Below are positions 20,658 to 29,224 of a stretch of DNA of 32,460 nt, piece after piece (position 1 is the stretch's first letter; every line of letters starts with the position of its first letter). The notes beneath the pieces are model-generated. The model was not told the DNA's origin. It saw only the letters and a program-made list of their open reading frames with translations, and ran no database searches. This DNA is from a virus. The DNA lies in IMG/VR virus record IMGVR_UViG_3300027816_000278, positions 1-32,460 of that record. One strand, given 5' to 3'. The translations under genes and the position numbers were made by a program.

Positions 20658-21235
20658 CACTGCGCTCCAGGCTGCGGAGCGCGACCGCCCCGAATTTGCC
20701 GACCGATTTTAGCCGCCGATTTTCCGGTTGCTTTTGCGACATCAATCGCAGTCTTGCCGGCTCCAAATATTTCGCCAACCGTCTCTGACACCTTTGCGCC
20801 CTCGCGCCGGATCTCATCGGTCTCGCCGGCTGGCACCAGCGGGATGCCCAGCGTCTCGTCTAGGAACTTCCTGACATCTTCAGTGGTCGGCAGGATCGTC
20901 TTGCCCTGGGTGCCGCGCAGGAACGCATCAAGCCGGTCTTCGCCTTGCTGCGGGCTGATCGCTGCAGCGATGCCGCGCCCCAAGCTGATCAGATCGCCAG
21001 GCATCCCGATCGTGCCCTGAACGGCACCCTTCGCCAGGCCTGCAGGAACGTCTGCTGCCATCTTGCCGAATGTCGACAGTGGAATGTTCTTGGCATCCGG
21101 CGGCAGCGTGCCGACCGTGGCGCCGAGCGCCGCTTCTTGCAGATCCGGCGCAGCTGCCTCGGGCGGGATCTCCGGGTAGCTACCCTGCAGGTAGTTGTCG
21201 ACGATGCGCTGCTCGAGCGGAGAGTAGGGGGTCAT
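20657..21235 (-). CDS. Internal virion protein (ejection module)
   Basis: This is a 192-residue protein between the two larger ejection proteins. It has an acidic, Pro/Ala-rich start and Gly/Ala-rich amphipathic segments around 55-95 (GLAKGAVQGTIGMPGDL, GRGIAAAIS). The basic tail has KIGRQIRGGRAPQ. The hydrophobic segments and location fit a membrane-acting ejection protein. No family is recognised. ATG 21235 overlaps the upstream stop (ATGA). Confidence 0.75.
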   Translation of the reverse strand: MTPYSPLEQRIVDNYLQGSYPEIPPEAAAPDLQEAALGATVGTLPPDAKNIPLSTFGKMAADVPAGLAKGAVQGTIGMPGDLISLGRGIAAAISPQQGEDRLDAFLRGTQGKTILPTTEDVRKFLDETLGIPLVPAGETDEIRREGAKVSETVGEIFGAGKTAIDVAKATGKSAAKIGRQIRGGRAPQPGAQ

Positions 21236-22983
21236 CGCGATACTCCACGCAAGATGCGCTGATGCCGCTGCAGATAATCAATGTCATCTGGCCGTAGTTT
21301 TCCGTACCGCGTCGCCAGGTCGTCAAGGTTGGTGTTCTCGTCAATCGTGACACCGGCCGGCAGCTTCTTCTCTTTGATCAGATCGGCCACCGTCGATGCG
21401 ATTGCAGTGCGTGCGCGTTCCTTGTTTTTATCAACACGCTCGGTCTGGTTGTACTGCTCCACCGCCTGGCGTGACAGATCCCGGTAAGGCGCCTGTTTCA
21501 AAGATGGATTCTTTAAGCGCCAATCGTTGACCAGCGTGTTGTATATGTTGTCAATCGCTTCCTTCTTGTCGATCTTGAACTGGTCATCCTTGCTGGCAAA
21601 CACACTCTGCACATCAGGAACACCAGCAGACTGACGAATGAATCTCTGGGCTTCGACCTGGTCTTTTTCAGTTCGATTGATCAGCCGCCGATTGAGATCA
21701 AGGAACTGCTGACCGTTCAAACCGGCTCTGTTTGATTCCCTCATCAAGACATCAAAATCGACAATAATTCCATTATCAATCGCGGTCTCAATGGTGGCCT
21801 GATCGTATTTGCTTCCAGGTCGTTGTTGCGGATCTATAACTTTTTCAAGTTGTTCTATACCCATCACGCGAAGCTCGGCCATTGGTCGAGATAGCTCACG
21901 CTTTCTCGCTGGGCTTGTAGCAGGGTCAAAGTACTCTATTGCTAGAGCATTGAATTCTATTTCGCGTCTTCTTTTATCGAGCTTTTCATCATCGTCGCGC
22001 TTGGCGATCCTGGCAGACACTTCGGCGCGGAAGTTCTTGATGATCTCGTTGGTCGCCGCCGGATCCAGCGTCTTGATCGCGTTCATCATCGGCGTGAACT
22101 TGTCATCGAACAGCATCGCGCCAGACCGCAGCGCGTTGATCGTTCGCGTCGTGTCTTGGAAGTAGCGATCGTCCTCCATCAGCTTGGTGGTGATCGCGTT
22201 GACCTGCGCGGCCATGATCGCGTTCTGGATCTTGGTGCTGTACTCGCGCTGAACGGCAACATCGCCGAGCAACATGGCTGCATCGGTCACGTTCTTGCGA
22301 TGCACCTCGGCCCGCTGCAGGAATGTGTCAGGATCTTGCATCGCCTCGGCGAACATGAGGCGCTGCGAGTTGTCCATGTACTGATCGATCTTGATGCGCC
22401 GAATAGACTGTTCGCGCTTCAGCTGCTCCTCGTAGGCAGCATTGACCACAGCATTGCCGTGCGTGGCCATCGTGGCGCGGAACTTGAGCGCGGCCTCCGG
22501 GTCGGCAGAGGCGAGCGCCTTGGCGTACCCGTTGCTGATCGTGGCAATTCTCTGGCTGATCTCTTCGCCGGTGACCTTTCCGGCTTTGACATCGGCCAGC
22601 ATCTTCACCAGTTCGTTCTTGCCCTCCATCTCGAAGTGAGACGCGAGCTCGAAACTGCGGGCCTTGCGCAGAGCCTGGCCAAAGATGCTGCCCTGCAAGC
22701 CAGCATCCATCGGCAGGCCATTCTTGGCCATCTCGATCTGTTCCGGCGTGATCGGGTTGTCTGCAGCGAACTGCATCGCCTCGATCGGCGCCAGGCGCCC
22801 AGCCTCTTGGAATGCGCTTGCGCTCATCCGGTCAAGCATCTGGGCAAGCGTGCCAGCCTGTTGCGCTGCAGCCCTGGCCGCTATTGGTTCGACCTGGCCT
22901 GGGCTGACCTGCGCCATCGGCACGCCGCCCTGCGCCCCGCGCAGCATGATCTGACCGCCTTCGATAACCGGGAGCGTTGCCAT
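21232..22983 (-). CDS. Internal virion protein, gp15-like
   Basis: This is a 583-residue, nearly all-helical protein, placed like T7 gp15, the middle component of the ejection tube. Gln/Ala-rich helices fill the whole length, for example ARAAAQQAGTLAQMLDRM near the start and EQLKREQSIRRIKIDQYMD in the middle. It lacks membrane segments. A 500-bp stretch (about 21500-22000) is AT-richer (22 of 60 G or C at 21721-21780), suggesting exchange within the gene. ATG 22983 overlaps the previous stop. Confidence 0.8.
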   Translation of the reverse strand: MATLPVIEGGQIMLRGAQGGVPMAQVSPGQVEPIAARAAAQQAGTLAQMLDRMSASAFQEAGRLAPIEAMQFAADNPITPEQIEMAKNGLPMDAGLQGSIFGQALRKARSFELASHFEMEGKNELVKMLADVKAGKVTGEEISQRIATISNGYAKALASADPEAALKFRATMATHGNAVVNAAYEEQLKREQSIRRIKIDQYMDNSQRLMFAEAMQDPDTFLQRAEVHRKNVTDAAMLLGDVAVQREYSTKIQNAIMAAQVNAITTKLMEDDRYFQDTTRTINALRSGAMLFDDKFTPMMNAIKTLDPAATNEIIKNFRAEVSARIAKRDDDEKLDKRRREIEFNALAIEYFDPATSPARKRELSRPMAELRVMGIEQLEKVIDPQQRPGSKYDQATIETAIDNGIIVDFDVLMRESNRAGLNGQQFLDLNRRLINRTEKDQVEAQRFIRQSAGVPDVQSVFASKDDQFKIDKKEAIDNIYNTLVNDWRLKNPSLKQAPYRDLSRQAVEQYNQTERVDKNKERARTAIASTVADLIKEKKLPAGVTIDENTNLDDLATRYGKLRPDDIDYLQRHQRILRGVSR

Positions 22984-23639
22984 CAGACTGTCCTTGCAAA
23001 CCTGGTGCCGCCCTCGAGCAGCGTAGCCCCGGCCATCAATCCACCGGTGCGGCGCGTGATCGCTGCTGCAGACTCAAGACCGCCGGCAGCACGCTTGGCC
23101 TGGAACATGTTCAGATAGTTCTGGTATTCGGTCGACTGCAGCATGGCCGTCGCATCCTCGAACCCGAGCACGCGAGCGGTCAGCGCATTCAGATCGGCAA
23201 TGCCGACATCGCGCATGGTCGCCGCCACGTTCTCGATCTGGACGCCCGCTGCGCTGCCTTCGCCGAACGCCACGCCTGCAGCAGCTGCTCGAGCTCGAGC
23301 TGCAGCATTGGCACGGCGCATGTTCTTGAGCAAGGTGTTGCCAGCGATCTGGTAGTTCTGGGCCTCCATCTCGGCCCGCTTGAGCGCCCGACCAGCCTGC
23401 ACCTGGGCATAGGTCTCGGCCATCTCGGCGCGAACCTCGGCCACCGCGAGCGTGTCGCGGGCCTGCACCAGGTAGGCGGTCTGCTGGTTGATGGCCTGCG
23501 CCATCTGGGCCTGCGCCGCACCATAGGCACCGATGAGCCCGGCTGCGGCGTTCATCTGTCCCGCGCTCACGTTGAAGCCTCCGGCTGCAGCTGGTGCCAC
23601 GCCGGCGCCTGGATCGTATCCTCCTGCTTCGGCTGCCAT
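22983..23639 (-). CDS. Internal virion protein, gp14-like
   Basis: This is a 218-residue Ala-rich helical protein in the place of T7 gp14, which forms the outer-membrane part of the ejection channel. After a Gly/Ala-rich start comes a long coiled-coil helix region (about 35-110), then a Gly/Ala turn (AAAAGVAFGEGSAAGV) and a second helical part. ATG 23639 lies one base after the tail tubular B stop and has AGGAACCTGAC as ribosome site. The longer frame to 23675 overlaps that gene and is less likely. Confidence 0.8.
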   Translation of the reverse strand: MAAEAGGYDPGAGVAPAAAGGFNVSAGQMNAAAGLIGAYGAAQAQMAQAINQQTAYLVQARDTLAVAEVRAEMAETYAQVQAGRALKRAEMEAQNYQIAGNTLLKNMRRANAAARARAAAAGVAFGEGSAAGVQIENVAATMRDVGIADLNALTARVLGFEDATAMLQSTEYQNYLNMFQAKRAAGGLESAAAITRRTGGLMAGATLLEGGTRFARTV

Positions 23640-23640
23640 G

Positions 23641-25923
23641 TCAGGTTCCTGAGTAGACCGCGATGCGGTAGTCAAGACCGAGCAGCGTCATCTTGAGCGG
23701 CAGGGTCTGCTCGATCTCGATGGCCTGTTCGCGGTCGTAGCCCAGCACGCCGTTCACGCGCTTGATGCCGGTAAAGGTTGGAACCGGCTCATCCAGCAGC
23801 GGGTTGTCCATCAGCCGGAACGCGACCGGCTGGTCATTGATCACAAGCTCCTGAGTCTCTGACACGATCGCGTTGATCTCGACGATCCGCTTCTTGAAGC
23901 TGATGCGCGACCCGGTCTGCAGTTGGATCTCTGCCGGCATCGTCTTGCAGTAGACCGTGAAGGGCAGGCCGACCTCGTAGGTGTAGACCGATGCCCGGTC
24001 GAACGTCACGGTGCCAGCGGCGCTCACTTCCTCGTCGCCCTGCGGCACCCCGTCGCAGATCACGTTGACGATCTCATTGATCATCGGCAGACCAGACGCG
24101 CCAGATGCAGCGCCGCCGGTGACCGCGCAGTCGGTGTACAGGTTGTCGTCGAAGAGCTCGACGAAATACTTCGGCCCACCATGCTCGAGCAGCATCGGCT
24201 CACCGTCCTCGGTCAGCAGGTGACTGCCGCTCTCAAGCAGCAGGTCTGCAGCCGCGATGCGCCTGGTCACCGTGTAGATGTCGGTCACGTCGATGCCGAC
24301 ATCGATGAAGTCGCCAGTGGTGATGTACTCGGATGGCGCAGTGATCTGCTGGCTGCGCATGACGCTGAACGCTGCCATGCTGCCGTCGTCGGTGTTGGTG
24401 ATCAGCAGCAGGTCACCTTCCTCGGTGCTGGTCGCCCTGCGCATGGCGATCCGCTGCGGCCCCTTCAAAAGGTGGCCAGACAGCAGCGAGATCCTCTGGG
24501 TGATGTACGTCAGCTGCGTGTCGTTGAAAACGAACTCGTTGAGCGACTTGCCCTGGCGCTGGATGTAGACCGATCCCGACTCGAGCGCCTGCACCCGCGT
24601 GCCAGGCTTGATGCCGTTCTTGCTCACGTTCTTGAACGTGAACGTCAGCGGCGTGATTGGATCGCTTCCCTGCTGCGGGACATAGAACTCGCCGCCGGTC
24701 GTGAACACCTGGAAGTCGCGGCCGCTGATGATGTCGGTGATGACGTTCAGGTCGTTGGTGTCGAGCGTGGCCTCGAGCGCGTCATCGTCCAGGTTCTCGG
24801 TCGGGACGAAGTCATAGAAGAGGCCGATCTTCGAACCCCAGATGGTGCTCGGCCGAGACTTGCTGCCGCCAAAGTACAGGCGCCCCTCGTGGAACGTAAC
24901 CGTGCGCGGCCATCCCTTGTCTGAGCTCCAGACATCCACATACCCGTGCTCGAGCTCCCAGCGGCCAGCATCGATCGCGCTGGCGTTGAAGAATGGGTAC
25001 TCGGTCACCGCCTCGACCACCGTGCTCGAGACGTAACGCAGGATCCTGGCGCGGCCCTGCGGGCTGGCGTTGACGTACTGGTTGACCGACTGCGTCGTCC
25101 AGGTCGTGATCTCGTAGTTGCTGGTGGCATCAGGCGCCGTCGTCCAGGCTTCGGCAACCGTCGCGACTTTGGTGCTGCCGACATAGTCCTCGATCAGCCT
25201 GATCTGGCCCGAACCCGTGCCGCTGGTGATCGTGACGTACATGCCGTTGTAGACATCGTCGGTGGCGCTCGCGGTCGACTTCAGCGTGATCGTGGTCGTC
25301 GATCCGGCCTGCGCTGCGCCACTGTCGTGGTGAGTCGTCGAGGCCGTCAGCGTGATGTTGCCGCTCACCGCGCTTGGCGTGAGCGTCGAACCGTTGTTCG
25401 TATGGAAGTCGATGTTGAAGGCGTACTTCGGGATCGAGTCGAACGTAATCGTCGTGGCCGTCCAGGCCGTGTCGCTGGTGCGCGTGATCCGCACCGGCTG
25501 CAGATCCGGGTGGACAACGATCAGCGTGTCAGCCGACTGTGTCCAACACATGTCGTCGACAATGCTGCTGCCAATGCTGGTCGTCAGGTAGTTATTGCCG
25601 CTGCCGTTGATGTTGGTCTGCACCACGCCGTTCTTGATGATGTACATGCGGTTGTGCGTGAACACCAGCATGTAGGAGTCATCGACCGAGAACTGGAACG
25701 GCACCAGGCGCACGCCGTTGCCGGCGCTGCTCGCCCCGCTGTTGGGGAGCTCGAGGATGTACTTGGTGCCTGGCCGGCGCTTCAACCCACCCTGGGGCTG
25801 GATCAGCACATTGGTAGCCTTGGCCAGCGCGTTGTTGTAGGCCTGCAGATCAACCCGTGCACGCAGCAGCGGATCGAGCTCACCCGTCGAGAAGTTGCTC
25901 TGCAGTTCGACAAATCGCGGCAC
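23641..25923 (-). CDS. Tail tubular protein B (nozzle)
   Basis: This is a 760-residue tail nozzle protein equivalent to T7 gp12. Six copies close the tail tip and hold fibres. Early motifs are FSTGELDPLLRARVDLQAYNNALAKATN-like sequence and QGGLKRRPGTKY. The middle carries a large beta-rich insertion. GRDFQVFTTGGEFYVP and LSGHLLKGPQRIAMRRATS mark the conserved C-terminal half. Around residues 556-577 it holds an LLLESG/LLTEDG/MLLEHGG insertion like the repeats of the 101-residue protein. The start is GTG 25923, one base after the tail A stop, with GAGGTACTGAC upstream. Confidence 0.92.
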   Translation of the reverse strand: MPRFVELQSNFSTGELDPLLRARVDLQAYNNALAKATNVLIQPQGGLKRRPGTKYILELPNSGASSAGNGVRLVPFQFSVDDSYMLVFTHNRMYIIKNGVVQTNINGSGNNYLTTSIGSSIVDDMCWTQSADTLIVVHPDLQPVRITRTSDTAWTATTITFDSIPKYAFNIDFHTNNGSTLTPSAVSGNITLTASTTHHDSGAAQAGSTTTITLKSTASATDDVYNGMYVTITSGTGSGQIRLIEDYVGSTKVATVAEAWTTAPDATSNYEITTWTTQSVNQYVNASPQGRARILRYVSSTVVEAVTEYPFFNASAIDAGRWELEHGYVDVWSSDKGWPRTVTFHEGRLYFGGSKSRPSTIWGSKIGLFYDFVPTENLDDDALEATLDTNDLNVITDIISGRDFQVFTTGGEFYVPQQGSDPITPLTFTFKNVSKNGIKPGTRVQALESGSVYIQRQGKSLNEFVFNDTQLTYITQRISLLSGHLLKGPQRIAMRRATSTEEGDLLLITNTDDGSMAAFSVMRSQQITAPSEYITTGDFIDVGIDVTDIYTVTRRIAAADLLLESGSHLLTEDGEPMLLEHGGPKYFVELFDDNLYTDCAVTGGAASGASGLPMINEIVNVICDGVPQGDEEVSAAGTVTFDRASVYTYEVGLPFTVYCKTMPAEIQLQTGSRISFKKRIVEINAIVSETQELVINDQPVAFRLMDNPLLDEPVPTFTGIKRVNGVLGYDREQAIEIEQTLPLKMTLLGLDYRIAVYSGT

Positions 25924-25924
25924 G

Positions 25925-26539
25925 TCAGTACCTCACGGCCACTAGTGTGTAGTCTTCAATCACCCGGCTCGGGTTGCCCTGCGCATCCATCTGCGTGGCC
26001 TGCCGGAAGTACCCGCCGCGCATGTTCTCAGCCGGGTCACCCAGCGCCACCCGCTGCCAGCGCAGCGACTTGTCGGCCTGCTCGGTGATCGCCTCGGCAA
26101 TGTGCCAGGCCATCTGGTACTTGAGCAGCTGCACGAAATACTGCGGCATCGCGTACTCGGGCACGCTGTACTGGTAGTCGATATAGACCGCTGGCAGGTT
26201 GGTCAGCAGCTGGTCGCCCTGGATCTCCCAGTCCTTCTGGACGGGTGAGCCCACATTGGCGCTTGCGTAGACCGCGAGCGGGTTGCCCAGCCGATCGCCA
26301 GGCAGTTGGTATGCGTAGCGCCAGACGCTGCTGGGTGCGGTCACCAGCTGCGCGAGCGCAATCTTCTTCACCGAGAAGCTCCACCGATACATCGTCAGCG
26401 TCGTGTCTCGGACATTGGGGTAGAGCCGGTCACAGACCGAACTCGCATCGGTGCCGTCGTTGAAGCTGGTGATCGCCCGTGCGCCCAGCAGCAGCAGCGC
26501 GTCCGAACAGATCCTGACTCCTGTGTCACCTGCAGCCAT
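25925..26539 (-). CDS. Tail tubular protein A (gatekeeper/adaptor)
   Basis: This is a 204-residue adaptor equivalent to T7 gp11, the ring between portal and nozzle. Typical motifs are CSDALLLLGARAITSFNDGTDASSVCDRLYP, of which the start is ICSDALLLLG. RDTTLTMYRWSFSVKK and a late YFVQLLKYQMAWHIAE are also present. ATG 26539 has GAGGGG upstream and lies just after a hairpin that may attenuate transcription. It overlaps nothing; the nozzle gene follows one base after its stop. Confidence 0.93.
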   Translation of the reverse strand: MAAGDTGVRICSDALLLLGARAITSFNDGTDASSVCDRLYPNVRDTTLTMYRWSFSVKKIALAQLVTAPSSVWRYAYQLPGDRLGNPLAVYASANVGSPVQKDWEIQGDQLLTNLPAVYIDYQYSVPEYAMPQYFVQLLKYQMAWHIAEAITEQADKSLRWQRVALGDPAENMRGGYFRQATQMDAQGNPSRVIEDYTLVAVRY

Positions 26540-26559
26540 TGCGGCCCCTCAATGTGAAA

Positions 26560-26594
26560 ATGGCCAGCCGCTGTCTAAGACAGAAGCTGGCCAT
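26560..26594 (-). terminator. Hairpin between head and tail genes (attenuator-type)
   Basis: On the minus strand ATGGCCAGC and GCTGGCCAT (plus strand 26586-26594 and 26560-26568) pair over 9 bp, with an inner CTGTC/GACAG stem (26571-26575, 26579-26583). A short T run follows. It lies between the head decoration gene and tail A and probably lowers readthrough into the tail genes. Confidence 0.7.
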
Positions 26595-26611
26595 CCAACA
26601 GACACCCTCGC

Positions 26612-26890
26612 TTAGTCGCCGTCAGTAGCCGACAACGTGGTGCCATCCGTTACGTCCACCACGCCAGAAGAGTTGGAGACGACATACACCAGAGTGACAA
26701 CGGCGGTCGAACCCGTCGAAGTCACGCAGTGGATGATGTCGCCAACCTCGAGCGTGTTGGCAATCGAGTTGAAGTACCCCGACGTGTTGACATCCGCAAT
26801 TGCGTCTGCGGTTTTGTAGCCATACATCGACGGAGCGTTGCCGCGCTTGGACGCGGAATAAGTGGTGAAACCAGCGGAATCGAATGCCAT
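26612..26890 (-). CDS. Head decoration/cement protein candidate
   Basis: This is a 92-residue, beta-rich protein directly after the major capsid gene. Sequence features are YGYKTADAIADVNTSGYFNSIA, VGDIIHCVTSTGSTAVVTLVYVVSN-type strands, and a DGTTLSATDGD tail. This family is widespread next to phage major capsid genes. The Bbp16 cement protein of BPP-1 occupies the same place, but sequence relation could not be tested. ATG 26890 has AAGGAGAAC upstream. Confidence 0.75.
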   Translation of the reverse strand: MAFDSAGFTTYSASKRGNAPSMYGYKTADAIADVNTSGYFNSIANTLEVGDIIHCVTSTGSTAVVTLVYVVSNSSGVVDVTDGTTLSATDGD

Positions 26891-26901
26891 GTCAGTTCTC
26901 C

Positions 26902-27741
26902 TTACTCGCGGCAGGTGATCTGGACAATGCCCTCGGCATCGATCGCAACCGCATTCGCCGAGAACACTTCATTGACCAGCCAGCTGGTCTTCTCGGGGAT
27001 GTAGTTGATCTCGGTGCGCATGGCGATGCCTTCGCCGTAGCCGATCGCCTGCTGATGGAACGCGAAGACCTTGCGGTCACTCGAACCATCAATCGGCAGA
27101 CCGCCTTCCGAGCGATCACCAATGACGTGGAACGTGAAGCCCAGGAACGTGTTGAGCTCGCCCTGAACCAGCGCCTTCACGCTGTTGAAGTCGCTCGACG
27201 TGACCGAGGTCTCCGACAGCAGGTTGGCCAGGTTGTTGGCGTGGATCACGATGTGGCGACCATCGGGCGGCACGTTGCTCTTGTCGAGCAGGCGCTTCGC
27301 ATCGCGCAGCTTGGCCATGTTCAGGTTGGTGTTCGAGCCGCCGATGCTGTTCGCAACGGTGAGACCCGTGCTCGAGTTGACCAGCGCGTCGATGATCATC
27401 TGATCCTGACGGCGACCAACGGCAGCGGCCACAACCTGCACAAGCTCCTGGCGCTCGTCGAAGTTGACCTTGGCCTGGCTGAAGATGTCGCTGTACTCAG
27501 CGGCATTCCAGTCCTGCAGGGTCAGCGTGACCTGCGAGAAGCTCGCGTTGATGGGGGTGACATCGGTCTGGGGCACGCGCAGGGTAGCGGTACCGCGACC
27601 AACTTTTGGGAACTTGACGGTAGAACCTTCGACTCCACGACGCGCCCGGACGGCCCCGACAAGCATCGCCTTACCTTGATAGGCTTGCTTGACCTCTGCG
27701 TCGAAGAGGGTCACGAAGGCATTGGAAAGACCAATACTCAT
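26902..27741 (-). CDS. Major capsid protein
   Basis: This is a 279-residue capsid subunit. The HK97-like plan is seen in VGAVRARRGVEGSTVKFPKVG with strands, a helix with FDERQELVQVVAAAVGRRQDQMIIDAL (spine helix region), RHIVIHANNLANLL (A-domain) and a late IAMRTEINYIPEKTSWLV. It is shorter than T7 gp10 and closer to the Bbp17-type capsid of BPP-1 and relatives. ATG 27741 has a GAGG ribosome site and its own promoter 140 bases upstream, which fits the need for high expression. Confidence 0.9.
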   Translation of the reverse strand: MSIGLSNAFVTLFDAEVKQAYQGKAMLVGAVRARRGVEGSTVKFPKVGRGTATLRVPQTDVTPINASFSQVTLTLQDWNAAEYSDIFSQAKVNFDERQELVQVVAAAVGRRQDQMIIDALVNSSTGLTVANSIGGSNTNLNMAKLRDAKRLLDKSNVPPDGRHIVIHANNLANLLSETSVTSSDFNSVKALVQGELNTFLGFTFHVIGDRSEGGLPIDGSSDRKVFAFHQQAIGYGEGIAMRTEINYIPEKTSWLVNEVFSANAVAIDAEGIVQITCRE

Positions 27742-27880
27742 GATGTACCTCGTTCAGTTGATGGTGGGGTTTCGCGCCGGTGAGCCTGGGAATCCAGGGC
27801 CGAATGCTTGCTGGTTGCGCCAGCCACTCGTCAGCTACCGCTGCGGCAAGGGTCGGGTAAACCCGGTGGGCCTTGCGCGG

Positions 27881-27910
27881 ATTCTAAATCCCAATCTAAC
27901 CGATTGACAA
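27881..27910 (-). promoter_or_regulatory. Capsid-operon promoter
   Basis: On the minus strand TTGTCA (27910-27905) is followed after 18 bases by TAGAAT (27886-27881), each one base from the sigma70 consensus. It lies directly after the scaffold terminator and before the capsid gene, leaving a leader of about 130 bases. The leader contains a small CGGGT-AA-ACCCG hairpin (27854-27865). Confidence 0.7.
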
Positions 27911-27924
27911 GTGGACAAAAAACA
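27904..27924. repeat. Copy of the 21-bp sequence shared with the early promoter
   Basis: TTGACAAGTGG plus a following A-tract here matches the sequence at 10550-10570 in 18 of 21 positions. It overlaps the -35 of the capsid promoter and the end of the scaffold terminator. Confidence 0.6.
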
Positions 27925-27942
27925 GCCCGCATTGCGCGGGCT
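27915..27942 (-). terminator. Rho-independent terminator after the scaffold gene
   Basis: On the minus strand AGCCCGC (27942-27936), a 5-base loop and GCGGGCT (27930-27924) form a perfect stem, followed by G and six T. It stops transcription of the portal-scaffold operon, and the capsid promoter starts right after it. Confidence 0.85.
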
Positions 27943-27973
27943 GAAAGGCTTCACCGGAGGAGACAGGGAGCAA

Positions 27974-28744
27974 TCACTGTATCACTGCCTTAAACAGGCG
28001 CTCAACCTTCTGCCTGTAGGCCGGATCGGTCTTGTAGCGCGGATCGCCGACCATCTGGTAGAGCTCCTCCTTGGTGGGCGCTCCCTCGATCGGGGAGGTC
28101 TCAATCGGCAGGCGCCCCTCATAGGCTTCGCGGATCTTCATCAGAGCCCGCAGACCCTGGGCGGTGCCGCCCATGATCTTGAACTCCTCGAAATCCTCTT
28201 TGCCCCAGACACCCTTGTTGACCAGGCCTCGAGCCCAGTCAACCATGCCATTGACCATCGCATTGGCATTCGGCCCGAGCTTCTTCATCTCGGCAGCGGG
28301 GTCGATCCGCTCGCCTTCCATGAGCTCGCCGGCCTTGGTGCGCAGCCTGGTCGCCAGGTCGTCGAACTGAGCCTGGCTGAGTCCGTTGTCCTTCGCGAAC
28401 GCTGCAAGCTCCTGCGCCATCGGGTTCTCGGCAGCGGTGTCGCCGAATGAGCCCATGTTGTAGTTGCCATCAGCCGGCGCGTTGTGGTGTCCCTTGCTGA
28501 TCTTCGCCCGCAGGTCGCGCCATGACTTGGCGATGCCTTCCAGGTCTGGCTCGTTGGCGTCCTTCTTCCAGAAGTTCTCCGGCCAGTATTCAGGACGCTC
28601 AAGCGGATCTTCTGGCTCACTGCCAGGTTCAACCGCTTTGTGGGGGATAGCCGCCGTTATCGGGTCGGCTGGTTTGGTGCTGTCTTCTACGGTGACGCTA
28701 TCGAGTAAGCCGGAAGATCCGGGCTCGTTGGTCGCTTCTGTCAC
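27974..28744 (-). CDS. Scaffolding protein candidate
   Basis: This is a 256-residue acidic, helical protein with a disordered, Pro/Glu-rich start (about 1-70), a WPENFWKKD motif near 54-62, a helical middle, and a helix-rich, positively charged C-terminus (DPAYRQKVERLFKAV). Scaffolds of podoviruses guide capsid assembly through such a C-terminal domain and are then lost. Position directly before the major capsid gene is the main evidence. GTG 28744 has GAGGAA and overlaps the Bbp19-like gene stop. Confidence 0.72.
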   Translation of the reverse strand: MTEATNEPGSSGLLDSVTVEDSTKPADPITAAIPHKAVEPGSEPEDPLERPEYWPENFWKKDANEPDLEGIAKSWRDLRAKISKGHHNAPADGNYNMGSFGDTAAENPMAQELAAFAKDNGLSQAQFDDLATRLRTKAGELMEGERIDPAAEMKKLGPNANAMVNGMVDWARGLVNKGVWGKEDFEEFKIMGGTAQGLRALMKIREAYEGRLPIETSPIEGAPTKEELYQMVGDPRYKTDPAYRQKVERLFKAVIQ

Positions 28745-29001
28745 AGGTTCCTCGCTCGTCTGATCCGCGCCATGATGTCCCGCACGACAGCACGCTGACC
28801 GTCAGCGTAGAAGGCGTGCGAGGGGTCGGTGCCGGGCACGGCGATCGGCACGTCAACGTACATGGCCCGCATCCAGGCGAGCAGCTTCATTCCATCTTCG
28901 GTTCCAAGCACCCGCAGCATTAAACGATCGGCGTCATCCCGCTGCTGGTTGGCGTCGCGGATGTCTGGGAGCTCGATAGCCTCAAGATCGTCCCAACTCA
29001 T
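28741..29001 (-). CDS. Bbp19-family protein
   Basis: This is an 86-residue protein with the layout recalled for Bordetella phage BPP-1 Bbp19: DANQQRDDADRLMLRVLGTEDGMKLL-type helix, W near 43, a PGTDPSHAFYADGQR segment and a terminal helix (VVRDIMARIRRA). Its function is unknown; it is regularly found near scaffold genes. ATG 29001 overlaps the upstream stop and has AGAGGAG upstream. Confidence 0.82.
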   Translation of the reverse strand: MSWDDLEAIELPDIRDANQQRDDADRLMLRVLGTEDGMKLLAWMRAMYVDVPIAVPGTDPSHAFYADGQRAVVRDIMARIRRARNL

Positions 29002-29222
29002 TCCGTCGACTCCTCTGGCGACTGTACAGGCGCAGGTTGTTCAACCCATACCTGCCGCCAAACACCATCAACCAATTCCGGCTCTTGCTCTACAGCAACC
29101 ATACCTGGCGTTCTCGGCATTGGCGTCGGCAACACCAGCGGAATCCCGGCATCATGCAGAGCCTGGACGTTGACGTTAGCAGGAATGCTGCCATCAGGAT
29201 TAAGTAGGAATTGCTTTGGCAT
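28998..29222 (-). CDS. Small fibre-associated protein
   Basis: This is a 74-residue protein from ATG 29222, two bases after the stop of the collagen-like fibre gene. It opens with PKQFLLNPDGSIPANVNVQ and has a Pro-rich middle (LPTPMPRTPGMVAVEQEPEL) and VDGVWRQVWVEQP. The Pro-rich strand and W-x-x-x-W pattern recur in small proteins encoded after phage fibres, some of which are fibre chaperones. A chaperone role is inferred. There is no Shine-Dalgarno, so translation is probably coupled. Confidence 0.72.
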   Translation of the reverse strand: MPKQFLLNPDGSIPANVNVQALHDAGIPLVLPTPMPRTPGMVAVEQEPELVDGVWRQVWVEQPAPVQSPEESTE

Positions 29223-29224
29223 GA

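Noticed and set aside
22156-23118. Long plus-strand open frame (320 residues)
   Set aside because: It is antisense to the gp15-like gene, in GC-rich sequence, with no ribosome site or recognisable domain. The minus-strand gene has coupled neighbours on both sides.
24946-26088. Long plus-strand open frame (380 residues)
   Set aside because: It is antisense to tail tubular B and A and is full of Arg, Ala and His as expected from reverse reading.
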